A DNA stretch of 64,000 nt from Reticulitermes speratus. Its lineage: Eukaryota > Arthropoda > Insecta > Blattodea > Rhinotermitidae. The stretch is taken from positions 28,573,444-28,637,443 of the forward strand of contig JAJKFL010000330.1 of NCBI GenBank assembly GCA_021186555.1, in the 5' to 3' direction. Under the pieces are notes generated by a model. It was not told the DNA's origin. It did no database searches and saw only the letters and a list, made by a program, of their open reading frames with translations. A program made the translations under genes and the position numbers. Positions 48,077 through 63,000 of this stretch are shown here, one piece after another (position 1 is the stretch's first letter; each line of letters begins with the position of its first letter).

Positions 48077-51000
48077 ACAGTTGATGGAGCTTTATTAATG
48101 TAACTGAGCAGACAAGTGTATTTTGTTATAAACGTATAGTCACTACACACTTTCGCCTAAGTTTGGAGTGTTGCGTGCCAGATCAGTGAATTTACTTCGT
48201 TAAATCATGCTTCTCTTTTGTTTGTATTGGATTAGATTGCTTTTGGTGTGATTATGCACTTCTGCCATCAGTGTGAAGCATTCTTCCAATATCTTTTGTT
48301 TTTCTTGCAGAATGTGAATACGTGCCCAGTGGATCGACGCGTGTTTACTGTAATCCTTGTTCGGCGCTGTCTGGAGGGAAAAGTTATCAGAAGGATCCCT
48401 GTGGAACAACCAAGACAGCAAGATGAAGATGAAGTTCAGGAAGATCCAACATATTGTGAAGTTAGTGGTGGTTATGTATTATTATGTTTGATACCATGTC
48501 ATAATAGTAGCAGATAGAGACAGGTGTCATACTTGACATGCTCGTAACAGGAAGACAAGTTTCCTGCTTGTGTAGCTTTCACAATAGTGTACAGAAATCC
48601 AAGGCACTTCTTTTATGTGCTACTCCAGATTTTAAAGCATGTATTTCTGTTATATCTTGTATATGTGAGTCATGTATGGGTCTTAAGGAAGCTGGTGTGT
48701 TAAGCTTCATGACATGGTAGAGATCAGCTGAGAAAGTTGAACATGGATAAAGGAAGATGAAATTCTTCAGAAAGAGGCAAAAATTTGTTTATAACACACA
48801 AGGTCTGTATTGCTAAAGATTGAACAGAAAGGCATTTTCTTGTATCTCTGCCATCATAATCATCAAAGTAGAATGGCATTTTTTCGCATCACATGACAAA
48901 GAATGGTGTGACTTGCAGCCAGAGCAATCTTCGAGCATCCTACACAGGACCAGAACTACCACCCCTGAGAAGAGTTTGTCAGTGGACAAGAAGCAGTTTC
49001 AGTTAAATTTCATTTTGCTGTATAACTGTAGATGAACATGCATGGAAACAATAGGTGTTAAAACACAGATTCAGTCATGTGCACACGGTGGTTTTTATTG
49101 TCTCAGGACATGTTGTTATCCGTGCATTGAGAAGGCAAATTGAAACAGAAGTGTTTTCTTTTGCTTCAGAGAGTTGTGATGCAGTTGTGTAGAAGAGATA
49201 AGTTGTATTAAGAAAACACCAGGATGTAGCACTATATTTGCTTTTCTCTCTTGTTTTATTTAAGAGTTTCTTACTTGTTTTTATATTCTTTATTTTCTGT
49301 TTTTCACTTTCCAAACCCACAGCATCTCATAAGAATATAATTATGGAGTCAGTACTACAGCTCATAGAGTTTCCTGGCGCACTGTTGGTGTGGCATGGCT
49401 GCAGTGCCCACGTCCACCTTATAGCATGCAGTTCACAGAGTTCTGACATGTTCCAACTGTCATCTCACTCTTTCTTTACAAAGCATATTGTAGTGCAGAA
49501 AACAAGGAATTTCTGAGTATTTTTTTTTTCTGAAGCCAGAGAGTAGGACAGTGGGTGAAAATCTTACAGCGTGTAGTGCCGTCCTCTGTTTCTGTTGGAC
49601 ATTGCCTCGTCAGATGAAATTCATTACTGTTAGGTGCTTAACTGCTGAAGTTAGCATGCATAGTGCAGTCATCACCCAATGTATTGCACTTTTGAAGTAC
49701 TCCTCCAGTTCAATTCATTTTTAATATAGTCTAACCTCTGTTATATCAATGCAAAGGTTCCGGAATCTAAGATTTCTGTCAGGTGGAATGCATTGTCCTC
49801 GATTAGAATATGTTCAATTTTGCCGTGTGTATGGTCCACTTGAAGTGCAGTGGTCAGTCACATCTGATATTTGCTGTCATTATCTAGGTGTGCCGTGAGT
49901 GTGATCGTGAAGACCGTATGCTTCTTTGTGATGGATGTGACCTTGGCTACCATCTGGAGTGTTTGGATCCTCCGATGGATAGTGTGCCCCTGGAGGAATG
50001 GTTCTGCCCGGATTGTACTTTGTCAAACTCAGTTCACTTAGCAGAAGAGGTAACACATTTGTCAGATAATACTTACAGAAGTGACAGTTGATAAAACCTT
50101 ACTTCACAGAGAAGAATGGAAGTCTGATTGAAGGACAAGAATTTTATGTCAGATGTTCATTTAGAGGACAAGGAAAATTATTCTGCCTTTGCAATCCAAA
50201 AGTTTGTGTTTTTGGTTTATTGCAAATTTCGAATGTCAAGAGTCAGTCTGTAATTTGCAAGTGATATGAAGTTGATGGCTGTGTGGAGATAAATCTGAAA
50301 TAGTTTAAAAGTGCCGTAAGTACTCTGAGAAAGTGCCATATTTCTTTTGTTCAGGTTGACATCCAGGATGGTGAATTAATGGCGCTTTTGGAAGATGCAC
50401 CTGTTTGGGGACTACCTCCACTTCGTCCACGTTTGTCACGTCTGCTGCCTCGAACGAGGCAGAGTGAACGTGTTCGAGCTACAATGATGACTCGACAGAG
50501 GGAAGGAGATCAGCAGAGAGATCAAGCACAAGTTTGTACTTTTTTAAAATATCAAAAAATTTAAGTGGATTAAATGTGTGCTGGGTGGTGAAGAAACGTG
50601 CAATTTTCCCATTTTATTCAGCATGAAAAATTATTTGATAGTGGAGGAAATATATATATCATGGGCTTCTGACTAAATTGTTCAGTAAATATATCACCCT
50701 TGTGCATTGATCAGATTACATATTAATGGAAAGAATCGGAGCATAAAATGGATGCTGTAATGTTCATTACAAATATGACTTGTGAGTGATGTTGGTGATT
50801 TTCAGTTCTAAAGTATTTATTTTGTCTTTTCATTGATAAACAAGGTGAGTAAGTTACAGTTATTAATTGGAAGGAATGATTGTCAAATAAAGTCAGATAT
50901 TGGAAGTTTCCGCTTACAATTCTGTGCATGGAGTCATATTCAAAATATTCAGTCAAGTAAAATAAAGGCAGAAGATGGAAGACCTTCCTACAGGTCTCTT

Positions 51001-54000
51001 CTATTTCATTTCAGTGTATTGCCACTCTTATATCTCTTGTTTGCTACACATGATCAAACCACATAGGTCTGTTTTTTGTTTGTGTTTGGGGTGGGGATAA
51101 TTTGTGACTGGTTGCTCAGTTGTATCACTTCATCCCAGTATTATTTCATTATGTTATTAGTAGCACATCCACTGCTTGAGATTTTCAAGGCTCCATATCT
51201 CAGTGTCATTTATTTCTAATTTTTAGCCCTCGACATCATCAGGCATTGATTCTTTGGAAGCGGATAGCAACACAAGTGCTGGTAGCATTAGACGAAGGCT
51301 TGTAACAAATACAACCAGAACAGCACATAAGCGTAGGAAAACAACAAGACGCAAGACAACTAGGAAGAGAACCAAGAAGCGTAAGACTACAGCAACAAGG
51401 AAGTCCAAAGTGACTACTTCGTCTGCAAAAAACGGTTTAAGTGAGGTTTCCAAAAGGAGGCATAAGAAAAGAAGAAAAATTAAACGAAAGAAAAGAAAAG
51501 TTAGTAACTGATTCTGTGAATTTCAAGTATAATATGGTTATTTAAAATAAGGGTCACTTAAGAAGATTAAGATCCTAAGGTGTAGTAGGAATTTGATAGT
51601 TACAGTGAAGTAACTTGGCTGTTCAGTTGTATTATTATCTCATTTACTTACTGCATTTGTAGAGGCACAGTGTTAGTGTTAGGTTTTAACTATATTGTTG
51701 TCATTCAAAGTTACAGTCAACAGTAAATTGTTTCAGTATTTTTTAACAGTTTCAAAATTTAAGGATAAAGTTGTTTCTGTTGTAAACAAAGTGACACGGA
51801 ATGAAGTAAGAAGTTTCATGAATAACATATACAGCCATAGTCTTCTGTTGCAGCACCATGTCCAGCAGAAATTTTGGAAACCTGTGTGCTGCTTCTAGTG
51901 TTAAAATGCTGCTGTTTGCTGAACTGTGATATTACTCTTGCCCTTTACCTTCTTAAACTTTATGGTGCAGTAACTTAAATGCCTTGCACTTGCACTCAGA
52001 CATATTAAATTGCCATTCAGAATGTCGTAAAATGTAGTGTGTCATAAAAAATTGTATTCAGTACAGTCCTAAGCTAGAAATTCAAAATAAAAACTGAAGT
52101 TTTAAAAAACGAACCTATCTGCCTGTATATGAAGTATCAAAATAACCAGTCGTTATACATGCAGCTTAATTTATGCTCCTTTGCAATCATTTTTATTAGT
52201 TTCGTGCATTCCATTTGTTTTTTCTTTGAAACAAGGAGAAAATAGTTTGTTTAATGCAACAGACTTTTTGAAAACAGGTGTACCATTCACAGTGAAAATC
52301 TTATTTAATGACTTTGGGGGAGTGGCTTTTCGTACACTAAATCAAAGGTTTTTGCCAAGTGGGGGTTATGCAAAATCACATCAAAAACTGGTTGTCATCT
52401 GATGAGATGTGCTGTATATGATTATAATAAAATAATTTCCTTCCACCACACGATTAAAAATCTGTTTATACACACATGCAGTTACATAATTAATAATATC
52501 AGATTAATTTTGAAAATAATTAACAATATGTACATTTAACATTGAAAGAATGAAATTGAGAATGAAAGAAGCTGTAATGCTACGACTTTTCTTGTCTGTG
52601 CGTTATGTGAAGTCACTCACCAAATATTATGTTTGTGTGTTAACACTCTCCAAGGGTGAGAGAAACCATGAATGTCAATTATTTCAACTACAGTTCCGCT
52701 ATTTTACGTACAGTTTCTGGGTAGTCAGAAGTTTGTTACACAAAGTGCAGATTATATATGCAATTGAAATTCTCTAAATATGGAAAAATAGTACTTCATC
52801 TAGAGTTAGAAAAAGTATTCACTCCATGGAGCAGACCCATTTTTGAGAAGCTAATAGTTCCTCAGCTAGTTGAGAAATTCCCTTCATTTTATGGAACCTG
52901 AAGGTTCATTACCGTGTTCACTAGCGATTGTCTCTTGTCCATATCCTGAGCCAAATTAACTCTGTCCATGCTTCCATCCTATATCTTTAAGATGCATTTT
53001 AATATTATCCAAACTGTTCATTGGTCCAAGTGGGCATTCCCTGCAGGTTTCCAACCAAAATGCTGTATGCATTTTTCTTCTTCCTAATATGTACCACATG
53101 CTATGCCCATCTAATTCTCACAAAATTTAAGGAAATGAGAGAACATTAAATTTCAATTTCACTATATCTTTGAACTTTGTCATAGAAGTGAAATACCTGA
53201 TCTCTCTATATTGATTTGTTAGTGTGCATATCATAGATAGCTGAGCATAGTGCAGCCTATTTTGTTTCTTTCTTCATTTCTTTGTTTTTTACTGTGATTA
53301 TAAAAAAGAAATCATATTATACTACAATGTGAATGGCTGCAAACTGCAGAAGATAAAATGACTGAGCCCACATTCCGTCATCCTCATTTGAAGCAGAAAA
53401 TACAGCACAGATATAGAACTGACTCGTGTGCTGAAGTCAGTGATGGCAGATTGCCCTGGCATAACAGGGCAATGCGTATGTTGTATGACCTGCGCAGGGA
53501 CCTTCTGTGGAATTATTTAGTAGGAAACATCTGTTGCTGAATGATTTAGCTGCATTAAACTTTAAATTATTAAACTGCTGGTAAAACAGACAAACTTATT
53601 ATAAAAAATGTACTCCAAGTGAGTAAGTTGGCTCAACTGGTAATGCTTCTGACTTTCTTTGGGAAGTGGCCAGTTGAAATCCAGGACACAGACACTACCA
53701 ATTGAAGTTTTTCATTATGTTTGTTGGTCCCTCCAGGCACATGCTGTGATACGAGGTTTATAAATAGGCCAGGGCCATTTCGTGTCCGCGTCCTTTCAAG
53801 TTCAGTAATGTGTTATTGGAGGAAATACACTTGTTTGTACCACAATCAACATCCTAGGTCGATACTAGAACAGCGTGATGGACTGGAGTTGATAAATATC
53901 TTTGACAAACTGATTCTTTTGCTCAACATGACAGTCTGACTGTACATTGAGCAGTGGATGAGGTCATTGTACTGGTCAACAGTAGAGTTATATTCATGCA

Positions 54001-57000
54001 GTACGTGCTAAAGAAACATGAATTACTCGTGATAAAGATGTAAAATTTGTTTGACTGAGGTTGCTATGTGTATGACATTAGCTTAGTTAGGTATGGGTAA
54101 AAGTGTTGCAACTGCACGGGTGTCTGTGACAGAACTTGCCAGGAAAGTGGAAGTGGTTGGAAAATTGTATACGGTTATTATCTTCTCTTCTTGTGGCATA
54201 TTTAATGATTTTCTTACAAGGAAAGTAAATTCTGTCAGACAAATTTAAGCAAAGGTGTAGCAATTATTTTGTTGAAAGCATCTCTCAAACTGAAACAGAG
54301 TGGCATTTGGTGAAGGATAAGGAAGTGACTTGACAGCCATTGTGAGGAGACAAAAGGGATGGACTTATCTTGACAGATCTGAATCATCTTTCAGCAGAAG
54401 GTAATTTTTGTGATAAGTATGGAAACTGAAATCACCTGTAGCAGGCAGGCCTTGAAATAGACAAAAAGAGCTGTTTTTCTGTCTCCTGGACCGTTCATTC
54501 TGAACAATTTTATCCTCTCCACCCCTTGTTGAAAATAATCCCACAAAAATTTCAGGCTTGTTTTGATAAGGGGTCTCATAGAAGAAGGTTTGAATGCTGC
54601 CTCAAACTGAGACTGTTTGAGCAGGGAAGACCAACCCCTTCCATTAACAAAGTTATGTAACTTCAACATATGCTCAGTGAACATTGGTCCTCAGAACAGT
54701 AAAAAAGTGTGGTGCTTCATGTGTTCCTCAAAAAGCAAAGAAACTAGGACAAAATTCAAATGTTTGAAATGCAGCATGAGGTTGTGTGTGTTGATACTCG
54801 CTTCAGGCTATATCACACAAAATTACATTTCTGAAGACTGTCTGACACTACTCTTGAAAAGCAGAACACACAAATGTAAGTAATCGTACCACTGCCATTA
54901 TTGTACTCATATTTTTTACTTCCATTATTTTGAGGGAGTATGGATGAAAAGTAGAAATGTTTATGGAGTATGATTACACATTTTGTGGGATAACAGGAAG
55001 AATGTGAGTGATATGAGGTATTCGCAGCAATGTTTACAAACTTGAGAGTGTTCTGGAATATGACGCCATGCTGATTGTGAAGTAGTTACCAATTCACACA
55101 TCATCTGTGTCTGAACCCTTTAGTTGTGAAAGGATGAATAGCATTGTGGGAGAATTGTAAATACTTAGGGGTTTTGCTACTTTGAAAGCAATGTTAATGA
55201 GCAGCTCAACCCCTTAGAAGTGGATGATTTAATTATGAGTAATATCTGACTATCTTAAGAGGCCTATAGAAGCATATTAGACACAACGAACGCAATTTCC
55301 GTACTTTTCAGATATATATAAAGTTTTTAAAAATTTTGAGGTAATGGGACAATATAGTCCCCTGCAGCCAGTTACAGACATGTGCTACTGGAAAGGAAGA
55401 TAATTCTAGTGCTGGTAATGCAGTGTGAATGCACTCATGATTGTTAACACGTTTTACATCTCTGCTGTATACATTCAGATGTGTGATATTTGTCATTTAT
55501 TGAATTATGTAGTAGATTAGTGGTCATTAAACACATGTTTTTGTTGATAGAAATTTGCCCAGTAATAAATTTGTTATTACACCTGAGTTTAAAGGGACTT
55601 AGAATCATTCCTAATCCAGATATTTGTGGCCGTAAATATTGAGTTTGCATCCGAATCATGACTTAATACCTTATGTACAGGAATGGTGCCTGACACATGC
55701 TGTTACTACCTGGTGGTAAACAAAGTAAAATATCTGACTTTAATGAGCAGAAATTGAAAACTCTGAAAAAGTGTCATTGGTTCTGAAGTAATTATCAGGC
55801 TGTTAAGGATTACTGAAGAGAAACAATGAACAGAGCTGAGGCTTGTTTCAAAACTTTGGTCCCCCCCACCACACACACACATTTGGATTGAACTCATTTG
55901 AAGTTCAAAAGCTGTTGTTTCCTTGGTACAGTTGCCAAGAGATTTCCAGGAAAATGCACTTCAGAAATTAATATGCCTTCGGTTTTCATAATTCATCATT
56001 TGCTGTAAAAGTAAGCACACTACAATGAAAATGTGCAAGTTTATAGATACGCTACCCGCACTGCCTCCACTATAGAAATGTGCCATAAACTTTAACAGTG
56101 ATGATTCGTTTTGACGCTGAATAAGGCTACTTAATTTTTATTTCTTGTTCCTTTTTCATTCTGTAATGTTTATATTGTAGTAGGATTTTAAATTAATTAC
56201 TGTTATTTGCATATGTATATGATATTTATAGTTATTCGTTTTCAGGTAATGGGCTACTAATTTTTGTTCAAAAACGTTTTGCTTCACAAATGACTTCCAA
56301 GGTATGAAAGACATCTATAAAATGTGTAGCTGGCATATGTACTTATCGAGGTCTGGTTCTTCTGATAAGTTGTTTTAAGTATTTGTGATTGTAGTGTTTT
56401 ATTTGATAACTGGTGCATCTATGGAAATCAGAGATTGTTTCTTTATTCTTAGGCCGCATTTCGCAAAGTGAGAAGACCTGCTCGGATAGTGGTGCCCCAG
56501 TCAGTAAAAGGACGCTTAGCTGAGCATTTGGGAGTGTGTCCACCAAGGAGGCCAGGCCAAACAATACCTGATGTTCGACCTCGAATATCAACTGCCATTG
56601 ACTTCCAGCGAAGCAGAGCAGGCATTCCCACAGTGGACTTGTTTGGTCAGAGAGAGCAACTTGATTATTTTTCATCTGGGTAAGATTGCCTAACTGCTGT
56701 GTGCACACAAGCTTTTAATACAGTGGAACCTCGTTCCCGTTACCGTCGTTTTCCCGCATGTATAGTCTGCCTTATTTGGTCCCGAAATTAGCCCCATATA
56801 AATAACACTATTTTTTCCCGCCTCCATCATTCCTCGAACTGTCATTTTCCCGCATCAATCGTTGAAAAATCACGGTCTGACGTAACATTTTCCCGCATTG
56901 ATAGTTTTTTTAAAATTTGAAGCGATGGTTTAGTGCGCTGCGCGTGCGTGTATTGCTTTCTTAGTGCCACCTGGATTGGCTCCATCAAAGAGTGGAAGTG

Positions 57001-60000
57001 CATTCTGTACTCTTTGCTCTCCATCCTTTTCTTTGGACTAGATGAAGACTTGGCAACACTGTTGTGGAGCTTTACTTCATTGCAAGTGGTTCTGTGCGTT
57101 CTGGTGTGCTTCATAGTTTCATACGTTACCCTGGTTTAACCATTTCCATCGTTTATTATCCTTTTCCTATAATATTTTATTTTTGTTATTAATTCATTCC
57201 TGTTTTATTACTTCATTATATTTTATTCCTGTTATTTATTTTAAAATCCGTGGACCATGTCCCAACCTAAAAAGCAAGTGAGAACTCTGCACGAGTAGAA
57301 GAGGTGGAGAAGAATCCTGGAGAGAAACGTGTCGACATTGCCAAACGCCTTGGGTTGGCTCCAAGCACACTAAACTCCATATTCGCAAAGAAGGGCGAAA
57401 TCCGAGAGCAGACAGAAAAATGTGGTAACACCAGTAAGAAGAAGGGAGTCGACATTCGCCGAGTTGGAAAGTGTACTCTTCACGTGGTACCAGCAGGCAA
57501 GGGCGTCGAATATTCCTATTGATGGAACCATTCTTCATGGAAAGGCGAAGATGATTGCAGCGCAGCTGAATATAGAAAATTTCACTGCATCCAACGGCTG
57601 GATAGCAATGTTTAAGGACCGGCATGGCCTAGTGTACAAGAAGTTAGCCGGAGAAAGTGCGGCAGTGGACAGCGAAAGCACGGAAGCATGGCTGGAAAGA
57701 CTGCCATCTTTGTTGGAGGGCTACGAACAACGTGATATTTACAACGCGGATGAGACGGGGCTCTTCTACAACGTGCTTCCTGATAGAACCTTGGCTCTCA
57801 AAGGAGAGTCTTGTCATGGCGGGAAAAACTGTAAAGACGTCTCTGTGGACAGTCACGTGGCAACCTGTGGTGTAGAAACAGTGCAGGAGCTGTGCGTGAG
57901 CCTCGTGGCGTCCGGGAGTGTGGAGGGGGAAGAAGAAGAATATGGCGAACCCAAAGTTGTGCCGAGCTTTGCTGAGACGCATGAGGCGCTGATGAAAGTA
58001 AAATCTTTCTTTTATGCACACAGCACGAGTGACAGTGATCGTGAAAGTATTCTAGGCCTTGAAAAATTGTACTTTGAATTGAGGAGTAAAGTTTGCACAA
58101 AACAAACGTCAATGAAAGATTTTCTCAGCAAGAAGTAATAATAATCATTAAATTGTTCTTATCTATAATTTTTAATGGTTTCCCGGTACTATTGTTTTCC
58201 CGTATGTATCATTTTTGTTTTCCATCCCCCTGAAAAACGATGGATAGAGGTTTCACTGTATAATGTGGAAGAGCAATTTTTTACTGTTTATCTGTGAATA
58301 CCACATTTCTATGCATGATGTTAAAACAAATTTCCAGGATAGTTACATATTTTTTGTTTCATCTTTCACTTTTCTGTTCATGAGTTTTGAATTGGAATGT
58401 GGAAAGTAACTTTGTGAAGGTTGTTTTCACAGAATTTTGAAAATAGTATTAATATATGTATTATTATGGAACAGTTAGCATATTGGTACAAAAAGTATAA
58501 CCATCATAAAACATCATGGCTCATGTGTGATTCTTAATACAACAGGTGAAAACCATTGCAATTGTGTAATTTTTCTGGGAAAAATAAGTTTATTATAATG
58601 ATGGTTGCTTTGGTTGCAAATGAAATTTCAGTCAGGATCCAAACCAGGTAACTAATGTGTTACTGCTTTGCCAACCCACATCTTTGTGGATGGAGATTAT
58701 TCCATATGTTTTGTTTGTGGCTGCTGGGCATAAACTGTAGGCTTGGAGAACACTGCCGTTGTTTATCATTTTTTTATTTTCTAGAGCAGTTGCCTTGTCC
58801 CTTAATCTGCAGTGTTGCAGCACTGGCATCTCCTTAAGTGATAATTGCAGAGACTCTTGACATCACAGTTTCAAATTATTAATGCTTTTTTGCATGTGAT
58901 GAGTTTCAGTTCAGGCTACTTTGACCTTTTCCTGTTAGGCGAGTTGTGTTTTTGGTTTTATCTGAGTTCTGTGTAAGTGTTCTGTATCCATACTTCTTTT
59001 ATAAAGACAGCTTACTGTCCTGACCAGTACATGCCAGTAACAACAGCAGCAGCAACCACAGTAATAATGTTACATATATAATTGCAAGCAGTGTAAGAAT
59101 TGTGTGACTTAAGGAGGATTGAGACCTGTAACTAACTACAGACAAGCCAGTGAACTAAATTGTGTTTTATTGTTGAATTGTATACTGGCATTATGTAAAT
59201 ACAACATGAACTACACAAAATGTAGAATGTAACACAAACTGCACAAAATGTGTAAAATTTCAAGCCTGTGCAGTAGGACAGTAGGACCTTTGTTCTGGTC
59301 AGAACTCCCTGTTCAGTGTCCGAGATTTTTGTGCATTGAGCAAAACTTTAGTATATATTCTGTAATTTAATTGATGTAATATTTTTATTGACATTTTTCA
59401 TATTAATTTATCAGATCTGACCATGAGGGTGTTGGCGATTTTGGTGGCAGTGTGTCTTTTATGGCACGCCCTCGCACATCAGCTGCTCGTGCAGCAAGAA
59501 GTGTATTGAACAGGAAACAAGTATTTCCATCAGCAAGCCATTCAATCTCAAGTATCCCTTCAGCAAGTGGCAATGTTCTGTCTGACTCTAGTGACAAAGT
59601 GTCAGATACAGCAGCATCATGTGACATTATTGACAGCATTCTGAACAGTCAAGCAATGTGGCATTCCAAGAAGTCTGTGGTTACTGTCAAGCATGATGGA
59701 AGTCTACATATTAGAAGCAATGGAGAGTTTGGGACTCCTAGAAGGAACACAGATAACAGTGGTTTAAGTAACAGTGGTGTGAACAGAACTGAAGAAGGTT
59801 TGACTGTACGAACAGATGACAGGCTGTCACAGATCAGCAGTAGTGATGCACCTGTGAATGTTAGTGAAGCTGGTTCTTCTGCTTCTGGCCATGTTACCCA
59901 GGCACCAATGTATCCTGGTCGCAGTGGAGGTGGCAGTGCCAGACCACCCTCTGGTGGTAGTTTTCAGCAGTTCGGAGGTAATAGGTACAGTAGTAGTCCC

Positions 60001-63000
60001 TCATATCATGGCTATCAGAGTGGTCGTGGGTATTCAAACTTCCCTCCACCATCTAATTTTGACTCCCGTGGAACACGAGCTGGATATACAAACTATTTGA
60101 ATAGTGGACTGCCACTACCCTTCAGAAGCACTCCACTTAGGTTTCGCATGACCCCCAGGTATCCCATCCGCAGGCCACTGATGCCGCCAATTAGACCACA
60201 GCTGCATCAACAGCAGATACAGCAGATCCCTCCAAGTAATGTAGAGGAGTTCCAGCCTAAAAGTGACAGTTCAGACAGTCAGAAGCTTCACTCGGCACGG
60301 CCAGAAGATGAAGATGAAATAGATATATATAGTGATATTGAAGTAGGTGGTGGATCTGGCAGTGGAGGCCGAGGAGGTGGAGGATCAGAACCTGATGATG
60401 GTGACAGAAGTGTGGAACTGGGTTATGAAGCCTTGCCTCCTCCACCTATACCTCCTGCAATGCTCATGGGGATGGGTGGGGATACAGTGAGTGATGAAGA
60501 GGCGGGCAGTGATACTGAACTTGTAATAGATGACAACATTGCACCTTCATCTCCTCCTGACAATGCAGATAGGTATGACCCAGAAGCAGCTATTAAAAAA
60601 CCAGAAATACCAGAATCTGAGAAGTATGATCCTGCAGAACCATCCAATGACACTGATGAAGAGGAAGAAGCTGCCGCTACAGCAAGTATCAGTATTCCTT
60701 ATCCTCCACCTGATACTTGTGCAGCAGCAAGTAGTTCCCATCTTATTGCCCATTCCTCATCAAATTCCAATGCGAGCTATTTGCATTCCCCAACCTATGG
60801 AGACAGTTCTGTGTTGGGATCTGATGCAAAACTGGCTACTGGTGGTGTACAGGAGGTGTTTAAGGATTGTCTCACCGGCTCCTCTTCCATTATAGGTAGG
60901 GAATTGGGAGTCATTGCTGATGAGCCTTCACAGCGGCATTCATCAGTAGATGATGATGAAGAAGGTGAAGAGTGTCCAAATTTTTCTATTTACTCAGCAA
61001 CAAGCATGGATATTGCTAGAAGAACTGGGGACAACAATGATGATGATGACATTCCTGTTCCCAAAGTTAGTACACATTCTGAACTAGCAGAAGATGTGAA
61101 AATAGGTAGTGATGGTGAGACAGAAGATAATTGTGTAGTTGATGATAAAGATGAAAATAGCAACCTGAGTGTTGGTGAAGAATTGGTTAGCCATAAGGGA
61201 GAATCTGACAACACTGACCATGAAGAGGAAAAAGTGAAACCTGATGTGGAGCCAGAAGAGGGTGAAATGAGTAATGAACAGCCTGGAATCACTGGCAGGG
61301 ATGATGATGAATGTAATAGCTGCAAGGTGTTAAAAGTGGGTGATAGGATCCAAGAACCAGCTGTAGTAGGAGTTAAAAAATTAAGCTTAGTGGAGGAGAT
61401 CTTTGGATCAGATGATAATGACAGTGTTATAGGGGGAGCAACATCTGCAGTTTCAGCAGCTACAGTGGGCAGTGCTCCTCAGACTTCTGTAACTCCACTG
61501 GGATTGGAAGGGCTTGATACAGAGACTATATCAGAAACAGAAGAAGCCATAAACTTCGAAGATGACCTCAGTCAAGGTGATGGGTTCTTGACTGCAGAAG
61601 AAGATGGTGAGATACCCTCTGTCAAAAGGAAAAAGAAGAAGAAAAGTCGCAAGCCTTCACTTGGAGGTAGTGCTGGTGAAGAAGCTGCATCAGCCAAGGA
61701 TCACAGTGTACAGGATGTAATAGATTGTGAAGAAGGTGAGATTGTTGATGACAGGCCAAAACAACATGAAACAGTAAAGAAAGATAAAAAGATAGAAAAA
61801 AAAGAAAAGACGAAGTACGAGAAAGACATACAAAAGAATGCTGATGAGAATTTTGATATCACAGCAAAACTGAAAACAGTACCTTTAGAAGAAGAGAAGA
61901 AAAAGAAAAAGAAAAAGTCTGGTGTTGACAAGACTAGAACATCAAAAGAGAGGGCGGTGCTAAGCAGTAGTGAAAATAAAGATAAAAGCAAGGACAAGTC
62001 CAGTAAAGCAGATGATGCCAGTATAGCCTGGAAAAAGCTGTCAAAGAGTTCCAGAGAAAGAAATTATCGCGATTCAAAGTCAAAACCTGATGCAGACCTT
62101 CCAAAAGAAAAAGAGACTGGTAAAAAGAAGGACACAGCAGGTAAAGATGGTGCTGGGAAGAAGGAAAAGAAGAAGAAAGAGAAACGCAAAGACATGGAAA
62201 GATATGATGTGCGTAAAGTTGTTACCGATAGAAAGCGCAGAGATGCTTTTGGTCGTGATTTATCCAGAGAACGATCTTACACAAAATCTCGCTCTAGGTC
62301 TCGTGGAAGATCATATGACAGGTCGAGAGGAAGATCACGATCAGTATCTAGGTCAAGAATAACTCGCTCTAAAGGCAGATCACCATTGAAGTCAAGAATT
62401 AGATCCCGCAGTAGGTCTAGGCTTGAATCAAGAAGTAGATCTCGAATTAGATCAAGAAGTCGATCCAAGACCCGGACAAAAGTGAAATCCAAGGATAGGT
62501 TGCGAAAAAGTAGATCTAAAGAGAAACAACATCTTCGAGGCAGTAGAAGCAGGAGTAGAGGAAGGAGGAGTAGAACCAGGAGTCGGAGCAGATCAAGAAA
62601 CAGGTCACGGCTGATATCACGAAGTAGGTCACCTGTACGATCGAGAGAAAGGAGAGACCGAAGCCGAGAGCAAGGGGTTCACAGAGATGTAGGTATCAAG
62701 ACAGAAGATCCTGGTCTCATTCATGGACTCCATCTTGGTCACGATCCCGTTCATTCTCCTGTTCCTCATACACTCGATCTCGTACTCCAACACCAAGACG
62801 CTATACTCGCTCCTATTCCCATTCTTTCTCACGGTCATGGTCACGAGAGCGACATAAAAGAATTCCAGTTATTGAGAAGAAATCCACAGCAATATCCAAG
62901 ACAGCCAAGAAATTAACTGTGATTGTGCCTAATACTAAGGATGATTCAGAAAGACATAGAAAGAAAGAGAAAAAGAGGAAGGAATCAAAGAAAAATAAAG

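Noticed and set aside
57422-58138. 238-residue open frame as a host gene
   Set aside because: It sits between transposon ends with TA duplications and is pogo/Tigger transposase sequence.
59452-59454. Start of an independent gene at 59452
   Set aside because: The codon is GTG inside an exon that joins PHRF1 exon 10 in phase; the frame is open upstream to the acceptor at 59414.
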